Shown in pieces: positions 48,400 through 57,046 of a DNA stretch of 64,000 bases. The stretch is from Bradyrhizobium retamae. Lineage in GTDB: Bacteria > Pseudomonadota > Alphaproteobacteria > Rhizobiales > Xanthobacteraceae. The first letter of the stretch is position 1. Each line of letters opens with the position of its first letter. The notes beneath the pieces were generated by a model, which was not told where the DNA came from, made no database searches, and saw only the letters and a program-made list of their open reading frames with translations. Location of the stretch: contig NZ_LLYA01000090.1 of NCBI RefSeq assembly GCF_001440415.1, positions 62,001 to 126,000 of the forward strand, read 5' to 3'. Both the position numbers and the translations under genes were made by a program.

Positions 48400-49050
48400 A
48401 TGATGTCCAAAGAGCCACACCCTTCCAAAGACGCGCGAACGTCCAGCCTTTCCACGCGCGAGAGGCTCATGGATGCAGCCGTGGAATGCCTTATCGAGCG
48501 AGGCGTGGCTGGCACCACCACGCTCGCGGTTCAGCGCAAGGCGGGAGTCAGCCGGGGCGCCTTGCTCCATCATTTCCCAAGCCGCGCCACGCTGTTGGCC
48601 GCGAGCGTAGCTGAACTGGTCAAGCGCAACGAACGGGCCGTGCTGCATTCGCGCGCGGAGCTGCGAGCATCTGGCGATAAGCTGGAAACGGCAATTCGCT
48701 CACTCGCCTTTGCCGCCCGACAACCTGCCTACCTGGCCGAACTGGAGCTGTGGGCGGTCGCCAGAACCGACAACGTGTTGAAGCAAGCGCTGATCGCGGC
48801 GGAACGCGTCGCCAAGCGCGACCTTGAGCGGGTTTATACGTCGCTTTTTGGGGATTGGGCGAACTCAGAGACTTACGACGACGTTGTTTCGTTGACGCTG
48901 CATTTAGTCAGAGGGTTGGCAGTCTCGGAGAACATCCGCGTATCCATCCAGCGGCGCGAACGGCTTATTGTGGCCTGGACTTCAGCAGTTCGAATGATGC
49001 TTCGGCAGGGGGCACCAAATAAAGACAGCAAACGGGCAGGACAGTATTGA
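48400..49050 (+). CDS. TetR/AcrR-family transcriptional regulator
   Basis: A 216-residue regulator (start at 48400 or the next ATG at 48403). The helix-turn-helix is [16 protein letters not shown] then [21 protein letters not shown], typical TetR spacing. The C-terminal domain is helical. It is divergent from the crotonase and is followed, with a one-base stop/start overlap, by an acyl-CoA synthetase. It probably represses both transcripts through the two palindromes upstream and responds to an acyl-CoA or free acid. Confidence 0.9.
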   Translation: MMSKEPHPSKDARTSSLSTRERLMDAAVECLIERGVAGTTTLAVQRKAGVSRGALLHHFPSRATLLAASVAELVKRNERAVLHSRAELRASGDKLETAIRSLAFAARQPAYLAELELWAVARTDNVLKQALIAAERVAKRDLERVYTSLFGDWANSETYDDVVSLTLHLVRGLAVSENIRVSIQRRERLIVAWTSAVRMMLRQGAPNKDSKRAGQY

Positions 49051-50675
49051 TGAACCAGGTGGTACTGCAAAGATCATATTGGCCTGCAGATGGGTCGCGA
49101 AATGTCCAAGACATCAGCATTGGCGAAGCATTGGCGCAAGCTGCTAACGCCGTACCCGATCGCCTTGCATTGGTGGAAGTCGTTCCATCATCCATGCAAT
49201 CGCCTGTAAAGGCTGCACAGACCGGTCGGGAGTGGACGTTCCATCAACTTCACAGCGATGCCCGGCGTTGCGCGAGCTGGCTTTCGGCTCGGTTTTCGAA
49301 AGGCGATCGGGTCTGTATTTGGGCGCCAAACGTACCAGAATGGATCGTGCTTCAGTATGGCGCCGCGTTATCAGGACTCGTACTGGTGACAGCAAATCCG
49401 GCCCTGAAACCATCCGAACTGAGATATGTAATCGAGCAGTCGCGAAGCCGGGCCATATTTCACCTGGAGCAGTTCCGCGGAGTCGATACCGGGTCCGTCG
49501 CCCGCCAGATGGAGGAAGTCGGTATCCAGCGATATTCCTTTGACGGCTGGCTGGAGGAGGTGCGGGGCACAACGGAAGCGGTTTTACCGGATGTTGATTC
49601 AGGACTGCCTGCGCAAATTCAATACACGTCTGGCACAACAGGGCAGCCGAAGGGGGCGCTATTGCGCCATCGGGCGCTTGTCACCAATGCGAGCTATGTT
49701 GCCGTGAGGGCCGGATTGGACGGCAGTGTGCTGGTCAGCCCGATGCCGTTGTTTCATACGGCAGGCTCAGTCATGAGCGTATTAGGCAGCGTGACCACCC
49801 GCTCGACGCTGATACTTCCGCTGCTTTTTGAGCCTTCTCTTGTTTTGGATGCAATCGCGACATGGCGGGCGCAAGTCGTGTTCGGCGTCCCAACGATGCT
49901 CCTCGCGATGATCGAGCAATTAAAGTCGGCCCCCCGCGATCTTACCTCCTTGCGAGCGGCGCTTTCAGGTGGTGCGCCGGTTCCACCGGAGCTTCACAGA
50001 CGGGTCCGTGAGGCGCTTAAGACGCCACTCATGACGGTGTACGGGCAAACGGAGCTTAGCCCTATTGTCTCTCAAACAACGTTTGACGATCCCGAAGACA
50101 AGCGCATCCATACTGTTGGAAGGCCGCTTTGGAACGTCGAAGTTCGCATAGCCGTTTCTGCCACGTTTGAAGCGCTTCCGCTCGAGAGCGAAGGCGAAAT
50201 TCAAGTGCGCGGATACCAGACGATGATCGAGTATTTCGACAAGCCGGAAGAAACGCGCGAGACGATCACGAAGGATGGCTGGTTCCGCACCGGTGATCTG
50301 GGAAAGATGGACGCGTGCGGCTATTTGCAAATCACCGGGCGGCTGAAAGATATGATCATCCGCGGTGGCGAGAACATTTACCCGGTAGAGATCGAGGCCT
50401 GCCTCATTCGACATCCCGATGTCGCGGATGTTGCCGTCTTTGGAGTTCCAGACGCTACGTGGGGAGAAGTAGTTGCAGCGGCAGTGCGCATCACATCTGA
50501 CAGCAAAACCACCGCTGAAGAACTCGTCAATCACTGCCGTAAGGCAATGGCGCCCCATAAGGCCCCCACGTTATGGTTTGGCAGTACCGAGTTTCCCCTC
50601 ACGGCATCTGGCAAAGTTCAGAAATTCAAGCTGCGAGAAGCGCTGGCCAATGGCGCTTTGCACCCGCTGCCTTAG
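49050..50675 (+). CDS. AMP-binding acyl-CoA synthetase
   Basis: From the ATG at 49050, which shares one base with the TetR stop, the protein is 541 residues. ANL-superfamily motifs are YTSGTTGQPKGALLRH (P-loop), VYGQTELSP, GWFRTGDLG and GRLKDMIIRGGENIYP, plus the C-terminal catalytic Lys in LTASGKVQKFKLRE. It activates a carboxylic acid to its CoA ester. Its N-terminus contains an insertion after VPDRLALVE. Codon use in this stretch looks less GC-rich than in the cbb region. The substrate is likely a medium-chain or aromatic acid. Confidence 0.91.
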   Translation: MNQVVLQRSYWPADGSRNVQDISIGEALAQAANAVPDRLALVEVVPSSMQSPVKAAQTGREWTFHQLHSDARRCASWLSARFSKGDRVCIWAPNVPEWIVLQYGAALSGLVLVTANPALKPSELRYVIEQSRSRAIFHLEQFRGVDTGSVARQMEEVGIQRYSFDGWLEEVRGTTEAVLPDVDSGLPAQIQYTSGTTGQPKGALLRHRALVTNASYVAVRAGLDGSVLVSPMPLFHTAGSVMSVLGSVTTRSTLILPLLFEPSLVLDAIATWRAQVVFGVPTMLLAMIEQLKSAPRDLTSLRAALSGGAPVPPELHRRVREALKTPLMTVYGQTELSPIVSQTTFDDPEDKRIHTVGRPLWNVEVRIAVSATFEALPLESEGEIQVRGYQTMIEYFDKPEETRETITKDGWFRTGDLGKMDACGYLQITGRLKDMIIRGGENIYPVEIEACLIRHPDVADVAVFGVPDATWGEVVAAAVRITSDSKTTAEELVNHCRKAMAPHKAPTLWFGSTEFPLTASGKVQKFKLREALANGALHPLP

Positions 50676-50707
50676 CGGTGGCATCAAAGAACGCTTGGGA
50701 GGAAAGA

Positions 50708-51766
50708 ATGAGAGTTGAGAACACCTCGGCTGAAGACGTGCCGGCCTATCGCGCGGTCGAACGCATCTATCATTCCTATCTGACGGGCCTCGTCCTTCAT
50801 ATTTCTTCACGTGCCGGGGCGGCTAACGCCGCTGAGGTCGTGTTCAGAATGTTTCGCCGTCAACAGAAGACCCATTTCGTCGCAAGCCTCAAGAAGCTTG
50901 GTTTGGACGGGCTGCCGCATGCGGTCGCCAGCGCACAGTACAATTACCTCGCCAATCAGGTTGGTGGGGTCAAGGTCGAATACGTTTATGAAAACGACAA
51001 GAAGGCATGGATCCGTTATCCGCCTCCGCGCTGGCTTTGGCACGGTACCGCGGTATGTGGAATACCTTCGGAAGTATCCCGCGGGATGCTCAGGGGATGG
51101 CATGGCAACAATGGCGTGGTGCTCGGCAATCCTCGCCTCGGCTTCGTTTGCACGGGACAGACCGTTGATGGGCAGCCTGGCCTGGAGGGGTACTATCGGG
51201 AGTACGATCACGAACTTTCTCCGGAAGAGCGACTGCAGTTTTCGCCCGGAGAGCGGTGCCCGCCATTCAGGCCAGAACTTGCGCCGCGCCTTCCCGAAAT
51301 GAATTGGCCGGAAGGTCGCCTGCGAAAGGCGCTCCGCAATTATGCGATGGATTATATCACGTCGATACTACCCGAATTGATGTCGGTGCTGGGGCCGGCT
51401 GAGGGAAGTCACCTGGGAGGTTTGGCAGCCCGGTTGATCGGCATGCATACGTTCGATGATGTTGCGGCCATGCTCGGTGGAGTGGAGCAAGATGTTGCGG
51501 GCTTTGCCACCGCATTTACGAGGCTCTTGCGAGGCCAGGGCGATGATGCGGAAATGCATCTTGAAGGTGACACTGCGATCGTGAAGCAGACGACGTGGCG
51601 CCTGATGGCGGGAAAGGAGCAAATGTCTCCTGCAATATTCGATGCATGGAACCAGCTGTGGGTAGGCGCTGCACTAGCCCACGATCGCTTCATGCGCGTC
51701 ACAGTTACTTGCCGCCGCGATGCTGGTGACCCGGTTTGGGCATGGGAATTTCGACCGGGCCAGTGA
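50708..51766 (+). CDS. Conserved-looking protein of unknown function in acyl-CoA operon
   Basis: The start is the ATG at 50708, preceded by GGAGGAAAGA; the product has 352 residues. I do not recognise the family. Visible features are an N-terminal helical part (FRMFRRQQKTHFVASLKKLG) and a strongly patterned centre (GGVKVEYVYENDKKAWIRYP, AVCGIPSEVSRGMLRGWHG, GNPRLGFVCTGQTVDGQPGL). A helical C-terminal part follows. There is no signal peptide, membrane segment or nucleotide motif. The centre has the feel of a ligand-binding or heme/iron protein but no clear metal site. It lies 32 bases after the acyl-CoA synthetase, so it is probably in the same TetR-controlled operon. Confidence 0.75.
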   Translation: MRVENTSAEDVPAYRAVERIYHSYLTGLVLHISSRAGAANAAEVVFRMFRRQQKTHFVASLKKLGLDGLPHAVASAQYNYLANQVGGVKVEYVYENDKKAWIRYPPPRWLWHGTAVCGIPSEVSRGMLRGWHGNNGVVLGNPRLGFVCTGQTVDGQPGLEGYYREYDHELSPEERLQFSPGERCPPFRPELAPRLPEMNWPEGRLRKALRNYAMDYITSILPELMSVLGPAEGSHLGGLAARLIGMHTFDDVAAMLGGVEQDVAGFATAFTRLLRGQGDDAEMHLEGDTAIVKQTTWRLMAGKEQMSPAIFDAWNQLWVGAALAHDRFMRVTVTCRRDAGDPVWAWEFRPGQ

Positions 51767-51775
51767 ACCCTGCTT

Positions 51776-51827
51776 GCGGGTCCGGCAGGACTCGAAGCTG
51801 CAAACCAGACCGTTATGGGCGGGAGGA
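51776..51827 (-). repeat. tRNA-like 3'-half fragment (copy A of a direct repeat)
   Basis: Read on the minus strand this 52-base stretch contains an anticodon-loop-like CCCATAA, a T-arm with TTCGAGT and a GC-rich acceptor-like CGGACCC. It resembles the 3' half of a CAT-anticodon tRNA but has no 5' half, and stem bases are mismatched. A closely similar copy lies at 54911-54961 in the same orientation. The similarity continues weakly for about 100 bases to the right of each copy. Confidence 0.5.
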
Positions 51828-52220
51828 TAGAGGTCAGTTTCGTTGATTTTCTCGTTTCGGTCGATTTCGGCCGCGTTCATTGCGCTTTGTCGAAGCCGTT
51901 TCTGGTGCGAAACTGGTGCGGTAACGCGGAGGGGCTGTAAGGCCATCGTTTTGCGTCATTTGTCATTTGACTTGTAAGGCGTCGGGTGTTCATCGTGAAG
52001 TTGCTCTGAGATTCTCGAGCCCGCGGGGATCCGCCCAGCACTTGTCGGAAACGGATACAGAATGACGGTAGCTCGATTTCGGGAGTTGCCAATCTGCCGA
52101 GCCCGGATCGCGAAGCAGCTTCCGCCGTTCATGCACTCCTAACGCATAGTGCCGTTATCGCTCGCGAGCGCACTGAGTACCGCCTGTGGTTCTGGTTTTT
52201 TCTGAAGCTGGAGCACTAAA
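51828..52220. other. Intergenic region
   Basis: About 390 bases after the tRNA-like fragment. The first 100 bases resemble the sequence beside copy B. The rest probably holds the promoter for the DUF4403 gene, whose start has a GGAG box 8-10 bases upstream. I see no convincing gene: a 71-codon minus frame at 51877-52092 has no supporting features. Confidence 0.45.
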
Positions 52221-53669
52221 ATGATTTCTCCATCACGCACATGTCAGCCGGAATACGATTCGACCGCGGATAGATCACGCATGGGCATAGCCCGCCTGGC
52301 CGCGCTCGCTCTTGGGGTGCTCCCGTCGATCGCGTTCGGCGCCGACAAGCCGGCGCTGAGCCCGGACGCGGCAACGCCACTCGTAACGACCTCGCGCATC
52401 TCTGCGACGGTCGAGTTCGGCCTGCCAGCTCTTGCTGCGGCGATCGAGCGGGATATTCCAACGCGGCTTGCCACCATCGACGAACGCGTTAACTGCGTTC
52501 ATCGTCGTGTTCTCATCTTCCGCATCAACGCCAATTGCGACGTCTGGGGTTTCGTCGACCGGACCAGCCCGGTCTCGCTGTATGGCCGGCGCGACCGCGT
52601 CTTCGGAGCGGTCTCCATACATGGCGCCGCCGAAGGCCAGGGGGCCAATCGTTTTACGGCGCGCATTCGCGGCGACACCGAGGCGAGCGCGACGATCGAG
52701 GTTGAAGCGCGCCCCGAGTTGCGGAGGGATGGATCGCTCCAGCTGAACATCAGCGATTCGTTCCGCTGGAGCGAACATCCCTACCTTCACGTGCTCGGCC
52801 GCGAGTTTGACCTTGCACCCTATGTCGAGCCCAACATCCGTACGCAGTTGGATCGCATCCGCTCGCGCGCGCTGGCGGCGGCGCGCGCGCTCGACCTGCA
52901 CGGCAAGGCGGAGACGGCGTGGCGGCACGCGTTTGAACCCGTCAAACTCGCGGAGGATCCGCCGGTCTGGCTGCAGCTAACCCCGCAGAGCGCGGCTTTC
53001 GCCGGGGTCCGCGCCAATGCCAAGGTATTGTGGGGATCGCTTGAGCTTGTCGGTTCTGCCGAAACCGTGATCGGGCAGCAGCCGCCGGCTGTTAGGGTGA
53101 CGGCCCTGCCGCCGCTCGGCACCGCGGTGGCCGAGCCGGGCACCTTCGATGTCATTCTTCCCGTCCGCATAAACTATGACACACTCAAGGACAAGATAAG
53201 CCAGGCGATCGCAGCCATGCCGGCGCAGGACGCGTCCGTGCGCGAGGTTCAGGTTTATCCGTCGTCGGGTAAACTCGTGATCGGCCTGCGCATCGCAAAG
53301 AGCTCGGACACCGATCCCAACGCTGGCCAATGGACCTATCTCTCCACCACGCCAAAAGTCGATACGAACAACAGGACCGTCGGCCTCTCCGAAATCGACG
53401 TAACAACTTCATCAGACGACAGCCAGATTGGATCTGCCGTGCAACAGCTCGCGGCGCAATTGAAGAATGTCGCTAATCTCGACTACGGCATCTCCTACCA
53501 GAACCTGCTCATGGCAGCGAACGAACGCCTGACGCGCCCGCTGAAGGACGGCTTTCGCATGGAGGGCCGCCTCGACTCGGCAAGGCTCGAAAAAGTGCAG
53601 TTACTGCGCGAAGGCATCTTGATTGCTCTTCATGCCAGCGGCGGTCTGAAGATACTTTACGGACTGTAA
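52221..53669 (+). CDS. Exported DUF4403 family protein
   Basis: A 482-residue protein from the ATG at 52221 (ribosome-binding GGAG nearby). A start at 52281 would place the signal-like segment MGIARLAALALGVLPSIAFG at the very N-terminus. The mature part is beta-rich with repeated lipid-binding-like patterns (ISATVEFGLPALAAAIERDIP, VVSIHGAAEG-like strands, WLQLTPQSAAFAGVRANAKV). It matches the DUF4403 family, which has no assigned function. It lies four bases before the secretory lipase gene, so the two are probably co-transcribed and both work outside the cytoplasm. Confidence 0.8.
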   Translation: MISPSRTCQPEYDSTADRSRMGIARLAALALGVLPSIAFGADKPALSPDAATPLVTTSRISATVEFGLPALAAAIERDIPTRLATIDERVNCVHRRVLIFRINANCDVWGFVDRTSPVSLYGRRDRVFGAVSIHGAAEGQGANRFTARIRGDTEASATIEVEARPELRRDGSLQLNISDSFRWSEHPYLHVLGREFDLAPYVEPNIRTQLDRIRSRALAAARALDLHGKAETAWRHAFEPVKLAEDPPVWLQLTPQSAAFAGVRANAKVLWGSLELVGSAETVIGQQPPAVRVTALPPLGTAVAEPGTFDVILPVRINYDTLKDKISQAIAAMPAQDASVREVQVYPSSGKLVIGLRIAKSSDTDPNAGQWTYLSTTPKVDTNNRTVGLSEIDVTTSSDDSQIGSAVQQLAAQLKNVANLDYGISYQNLLMAANERLTRPLKDGFRMEGRLDSARLEKVQLLREGILIALHASGGLKILYGL

Positions 53670-53673
53670 GCAC

Positions 53674-54882
53674 GTGAGCTGGATCATGCGATACTTCAAT
53701 TCCGTTGGCCGCTGGCGGGGGAAATGGATGCCGACGGCGCTCGTCGCGGCGGCTCTCCTTGGCCTGGCGCGAATGGCGTCGGCCCAGACGGCATTCTATG
53801 ATGCGCCGGAATCGTTGCTTGCCGGTGCCCCGGGAACCTTGGTGCGGCAGGAGCCGATGGATGGCGCTCCGCTCGGCGCGTCCACCTATCGCGTGCTCTA
53901 TCGGTCGACGGGTCTGAATGGTCGGCCGATCTTTGTGTCCGGCGTCGTCATCGTTCCGCAAGGTGCGTCCCCGCCCGGCGGTCGTCCGATCGTTGCTTGG
54001 GCACATCCTACATCGGGCATCGTCCCGCGCTGCGCGCCATCGCTCGCCATTTTTCTGTTTCAGCAGATCCAGGGCCTTCGCTCGATGATCTCCAATGGCT
54101 TCGTCGTGGCGGCGACCGATTATCCGGGGCTCGGCACGCCGGGCCCGCATCCTTATCTCGTAGGTGAGAGCGAAGGTCGCGCCGTGATCGATATCGTGCG
54201 CGCGGCACGCTCCCTTCCCCGCGTAGGCGAGGGCAAGGACTTCACCGTGTGGGGACATTCGCAGGGCGGGCAAGCCGCGCTCTTCGCTGGGATGATGGCG
54301 AACGCCTACGCCCCTGAGCTGAGGCTTCTCGGGGTCGCTGCGGCGGCGCCGGCAACGGACCTCGCGAAGCTGATGAGCGACGATATCAACTCGATCGGCG
54401 GCAAGAACATCACGGCGATGACGCTATGGTCGTGGCACCGGGTCTACGGAGCCGCCATCGACAACGTCGTCGATCCGCGCGCCATGCCCGCGATCGACAG
54501 GCTGGCGCAAGAATGCATCGAGGGGCCTTTCGACCTGATCGTCAGGCAGAGGACAGGGAGGCCGCTCGAGCAATATTTCCTGACGGTGCAAGATCCGACC
54601 AAGGCCGAACCTTGGCGCTCGCTTCTCCAACAGAACAGCACCGACGTGCTCTCTCCTGAGATCCCCATCTTTCTGGCGCAGGGGACCAACGACCAGATCA
54701 TCCAGCCCGCGGTTACCCAGACCTACATGGACAAGCTGTGCAAGGCTGGCAGTAAGGTCAGGATGGTCATGCTGCCCGGCATCGGCCACGCGCGCGCCGC
54801 GCAAGCAAGCACGATGGCGGCGGTGAACTGGATGACTGACCGCTTTGCCGGGAAAACACCTCCGGACGACTGCGTCAGATAG
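53674..54882 (+). CDS. Secreted alpha/beta-hydrolase, secretory lipase (LIP) family
   Basis: A 402-residue protein from the GTG at 53674; the ATG at 53686 or 53728 could also be used. A signal peptide ends near MASAQ. The lipase-family pattern is VAWAHPTSGIVPRCAPS with a Cys, the nucleophile elbow GHSQGGQAALF, a late Asp in LAQGTNDQII and the His in LPGIGHARAA, so the catalytic triad is present. Secretory lipases of this family are better known from fungi and actinobacteria. It follows the DUF4403 gene after four bases. Confidence 0.87.
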   Translation: MSWIMRYFNSVGRWRGKWMPTALVAAALLGLARMASAQTAFYDAPESLLAGAPGTLVRQEPMDGAPLGASTYRVLYRSTGLNGRPIFVSGVVIVPQGASPPGGRPIVAWAHPTSGIVPRCAPSLAIFLFQQIQGLRSMISNGFVVAATDYPGLGTPGPHPYLVGESEGRAVIDIVRAARSLPRVGEGKDFTVWGHSQGGQAALFAGMMANAYAPELRLLGVAAAAPATDLAKLMSDDINSIGGKNITAMTLWSWHRVYGAAIDNVVDPRAMPAIDRLAQECIEGPFDLIVRQRTGRPLEQYFLTVQDPTKAEPWRSLLQQNSTDVLSPEIPIFLAQGTNDQIIQPAVTQTYMDKLCKAGSKVRMVMLPGIGHARAAQASTMAAVNWMTDRFAGKTPPDDCVR

Positions 54883-54886
54883 GCCA

Positions 54887-54907
54887 CCTTCGCTTCGCGA
54901 GCGAAGG
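54887..54907 (+). terminator. Hairpin after the lipase gene
   Basis: A perfect 8-bp stem (CCTTCGCT with AGCGAAGG) and 5-base loop begin five bases after the lipase stop. No T-run follows, so it is a weak or Rho-assisted terminator candidate. It abuts copy B of the tRNA-like repeat. Confidence 0.5.
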
Positions 54908-54910
54908 CTA

Positions 54911-54961
54911 GCGGGTCCGGCGAGACTCGAAACTGCAACCGGACCGTTATGAGCGGGAGGA
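54911..54961 (-). repeat. tRNA-like 3'-half fragment (copy B of a direct repeat)
   Basis: This 51-base copy differs from copy A (51776-51827) by one deletion and a few substitutions. On the minus strand its loop reads CTCATAA, a proper CAT anticodon loop with the conserved T at position 33, followed by TTCGAGT and CGGACCCG. Only the 3' half is present. The two copies flank the DUF4403 and lipase genes as direct repeats 3.1 kb apart. Confidence 0.5.
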
Positions 54962-55075
54962 ACAAACACGCGGTTGTTGATTTTGCTGCATTTTCGTTGG
55001 AAGCTGATCGTGTTCGTTGCGTTCTGATGAGATTTTCTGGAGCGAAGCCGGTGCGATAGATCAGAGGACTTATGC

Positions 55076-56110
55076 ATGAGGGCGAGCGCGAACGTTGAAC
55101 TCGATGCCGGCAGCAAGACATTTGCCTCGGGTCTCTTGCCGGATTTGATAGCCGCATTACGCCGTAGCCGTAAGGGCGATCTGGTGGCGGTGATCAGTGG
55201 CGACCCAAGTATCGGCCCCGAGCTCGCGGCATGGTGTCGCTTCACCCGCAACAGTTTGGTCGATACAGCAGTCGAAGACGGTCGCACGCGATGGGTGCTT
55301 CGGTACGGAGAGGCTCCCGGGAATGTGGGAGAAGATCGGCCTATCGGTTCTCGATTATGGCTTTACACCAACTTCGACTGCAACCTTAGCTGCGACTATT
55401 GCTGCGTGCGCTCGTCACCCAAAGCTCCGCGGCGTGCTCTTGGTATCGAGCGGGTCCGACGGATCGCAATCGAGGCCGCGGAGCTCGGCGTCAGGGAGAT
55501 TTTTGTTACCGGCGGGGAGCCGTTCATGCTGCCGGATATTGGGGAGATCATTGCAGCGTGCGCGGCGGCGGCACCGACCACGGTCCTCACCAACGGTATG
55601 CTGTTTGCCGGACGTCGGCTCGAAACGCTGCGCTCACTACCGCGCGAGCGCGTAACCCTGCAGATCAGTCTCGACAGTCCCACGCCGGAGCGCCACGAAA
55701 GCCATCGGGGGAAGGGGACATGGGCGCGTACCTGGAAGGGGATCGAGCGAGCCCGCGCCGAAGGATTCCGCGTGCGATTGGCGGCGACAGTGTCAACTGA
55801 CGCGGAGGCCGAAGAGTTTCGCAGCTTCCTTGACGCCCATCAAGTCAGTGAGGAGAACCGGGTGATCAGGCGAATTGCGCTGCGAGGCGCTGCTACACGG
55901 GGCGTCGCTGTGGCAAGGGCAGACTTGGTGCCAGAGGTGACAATTACCGCCGAGGGAGTGTTCTGGCATCCGGTTGGAGCCGAGGACAGCGACCTGCTGG
56001 TCAGCGGCGAAATCTTTCCGCTCGCCGAATCCTTCGCAGCGGTGCGCCACGCCTTCTATCGCGAATCTGAACATCAGCGCCGGTTGGCAACGATTTTTAA
56101 TTGCGCCTGA
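55076..56110 (+). CDS. Fusion: TusA-like domain + radical SAM protein
   Basis: A 344-residue protein. Residues about 7-78 follow the TusA/SirA fold pattern: VELDAGSKTF, LIAALRRSRKGDLVAVISGD, PELAAWCRFTRNSLVD, and a last strand RTRWVLRYG. The family's catalytic CPxP cysteine is missing (TFASGLLPDL in its place). Residues about 90-300 form a radical SAM domain with the cluster motif C102-x3-C106-x2-C109 (DCNLSCDYCC), GGEP (VTGGEPFMLP) and the usual LQISLDSP strand. No SPASM-type cysteine cluster was seen at the end. It begins the unusual plus/minus gene group to 63928. Function unknown; a sulfur- or selenium-related modification is possible. Confidence 0.82.
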   Translation: MRASANVELDAGSKTFASGLLPDLIAALRRSRKGDLVAVISGDPSIGPELAAWCRFTRNSLVDTAVEDGRTRWVLRYGEAPGNVGEDRPIGSRLWLYTNFDCNLSCDYCCVRSSPKAPRRALGIERVRRIAIEAAELGVREIFVTGGEPFMLPDIGEIIAACAAAAPTTVLTNGMLFAGRRLETLRSLPRERVTLQISLDSPTPERHESHRGKGTWARTWKGIERARAEGFRVRLAATVSTDAEAEEFRSFLDAHQVSEENRVIRRIALRGAATRGVAVARADLVPEVTITAEGVFWHPVGAEDSDLLVSGEIFPLAESFAAVRHAFYRESEHQRRLATIFNCA

Positions 56111-56130
56111 TGAGATCGCGGAGCGTATGT

Positions 56131-56970
56131 TTACGGCCGCTCTAAAAAGCCCTGCTGCGCCGACGCTTCCCGCAGTGACGCATATGCTTCAAGCTGTGGC
56201 GCGACCCATTGGCGCAACCCTTCTGCCTCGAGCACGGAACGATGGGTCGGGTTATCGAAGCTCATGGCGAAGAGGGCCTTGGCAAATTGCTGCTCCAGCG
56301 CCGGGTCGAGATCGGACCGAGCCGTGAACATGCAGTGGTTGAAGGGCGGCGAACTCCATATCTCCGTTAGCGCACCTTCCGGCACCAGGCGCTGGGCGCG
56401 TACGGCATCCCAGAACGGGCTGCCGATGGCGCCGGCATCAGCGCGGCCGTCGAGCACCGCACGAACGACCTCGGACTCGCTCGTCCCGGTGTCACCGTGC
56501 TTGCCGACGTCGCTGTTGAAGCGCAGCGTTTGGTAGTCTTCCCCCTCAACCACTCCCTCGCGCTGGAGAAAGTAAACCGGCAGGATTGCCGCGTGGCCAC
56601 TGTCGCGGCTACCGAGAGCCAGTGTGCGGTTTCTAAGGTCAGAAAGTTTGGAGACTGAGCCTCCAGTTACGGCGACGATCTTGGTCATCCATCCCACATC
56701 GGTGTCGCGCATTGCGATGGGTCGGCATCGCCGATCGCTCCACGCCTCGGACTGGATAAAAGCGAGGTTCGTATTCCATCCGATGTCGATGCGCGGCAGC
56801 GCATCGCCAGGCAGGGCAAGGAGGGCCGCGACTTGGGCTTCGTAGCTCTGAAATAGCACCACCTCGACGGGGAGATGCGCTTCCTCGTGAAAGTACCGTC
56901 GCATCCCCTCCCAGATACTGACCACCTTTGGATCATATGCGACCGCACCTAACCAGATCGTTCGGGTCAT
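56131..56970 (-). CDS. PhnD-like (phosphonate-type) binding protein without signal peptide
   Basis: From the ATG at 56970 the protein is 279 residues and begins MTRTIWLGAVAYDPKVVSIW, which is already the first strand of the fold, so no export signal is present. PhnD/SsuA-like features are LFQSYEAQVAALL, WNTNLAFIQSEAW, LSDLRNRTLALGSRDSGHAA and VVRAVLDGRADAGAIGSPFW. No ABC permease or ATPase is nearby. It may bind its ligand in the cytoplasm for the acyl-CoA-dehydrogenase-like protein encoded 76 bases upstream. It is convergent with the TusA-radical SAM gene (20-base gap). Confidence 0.8.
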   Translation of the reverse strand: MTRTIWLGAVAYDPKVVSIWEGMRRYFHEEAHLPVEVVLFQSYEAQVAALLALPGDALPRIDIGWNTNLAFIQSEAWSDRRCRPIAMRDTDVGWMTKIVAVTGGSVSKLSDLRNRTLALGSRDSGHAAILPVYFLQREGVVEGEDYQTLRFNSDVGKHGDTGTSESEVVRAVLDGRADAGAIGSPFWDAVRAQRLVPEGALTEIWSSPPFNHCMFTARSDLDPALEQQFAKALFAMSFDNPTHRSVLEAEGLRQWVAPQLEAYASLREASAQQGFLERP

Positions 56971-57046
56971 GATGGCCTCACCTGTCGCGCTTGAAGTCCA
57001 GATACGATCAATTCGCTTGCCGAAATTTCCGAACGCGTCACCGCGT

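Noticed and set aside
51776..51827. A functional tRNA-Met gene
   Set aside because: Only the 3' half is visible, the anticodon and T stems contain mismatches, and no D-arm or 5' acceptor strand lies next to it; the same holds for the copy at 54911-54961.
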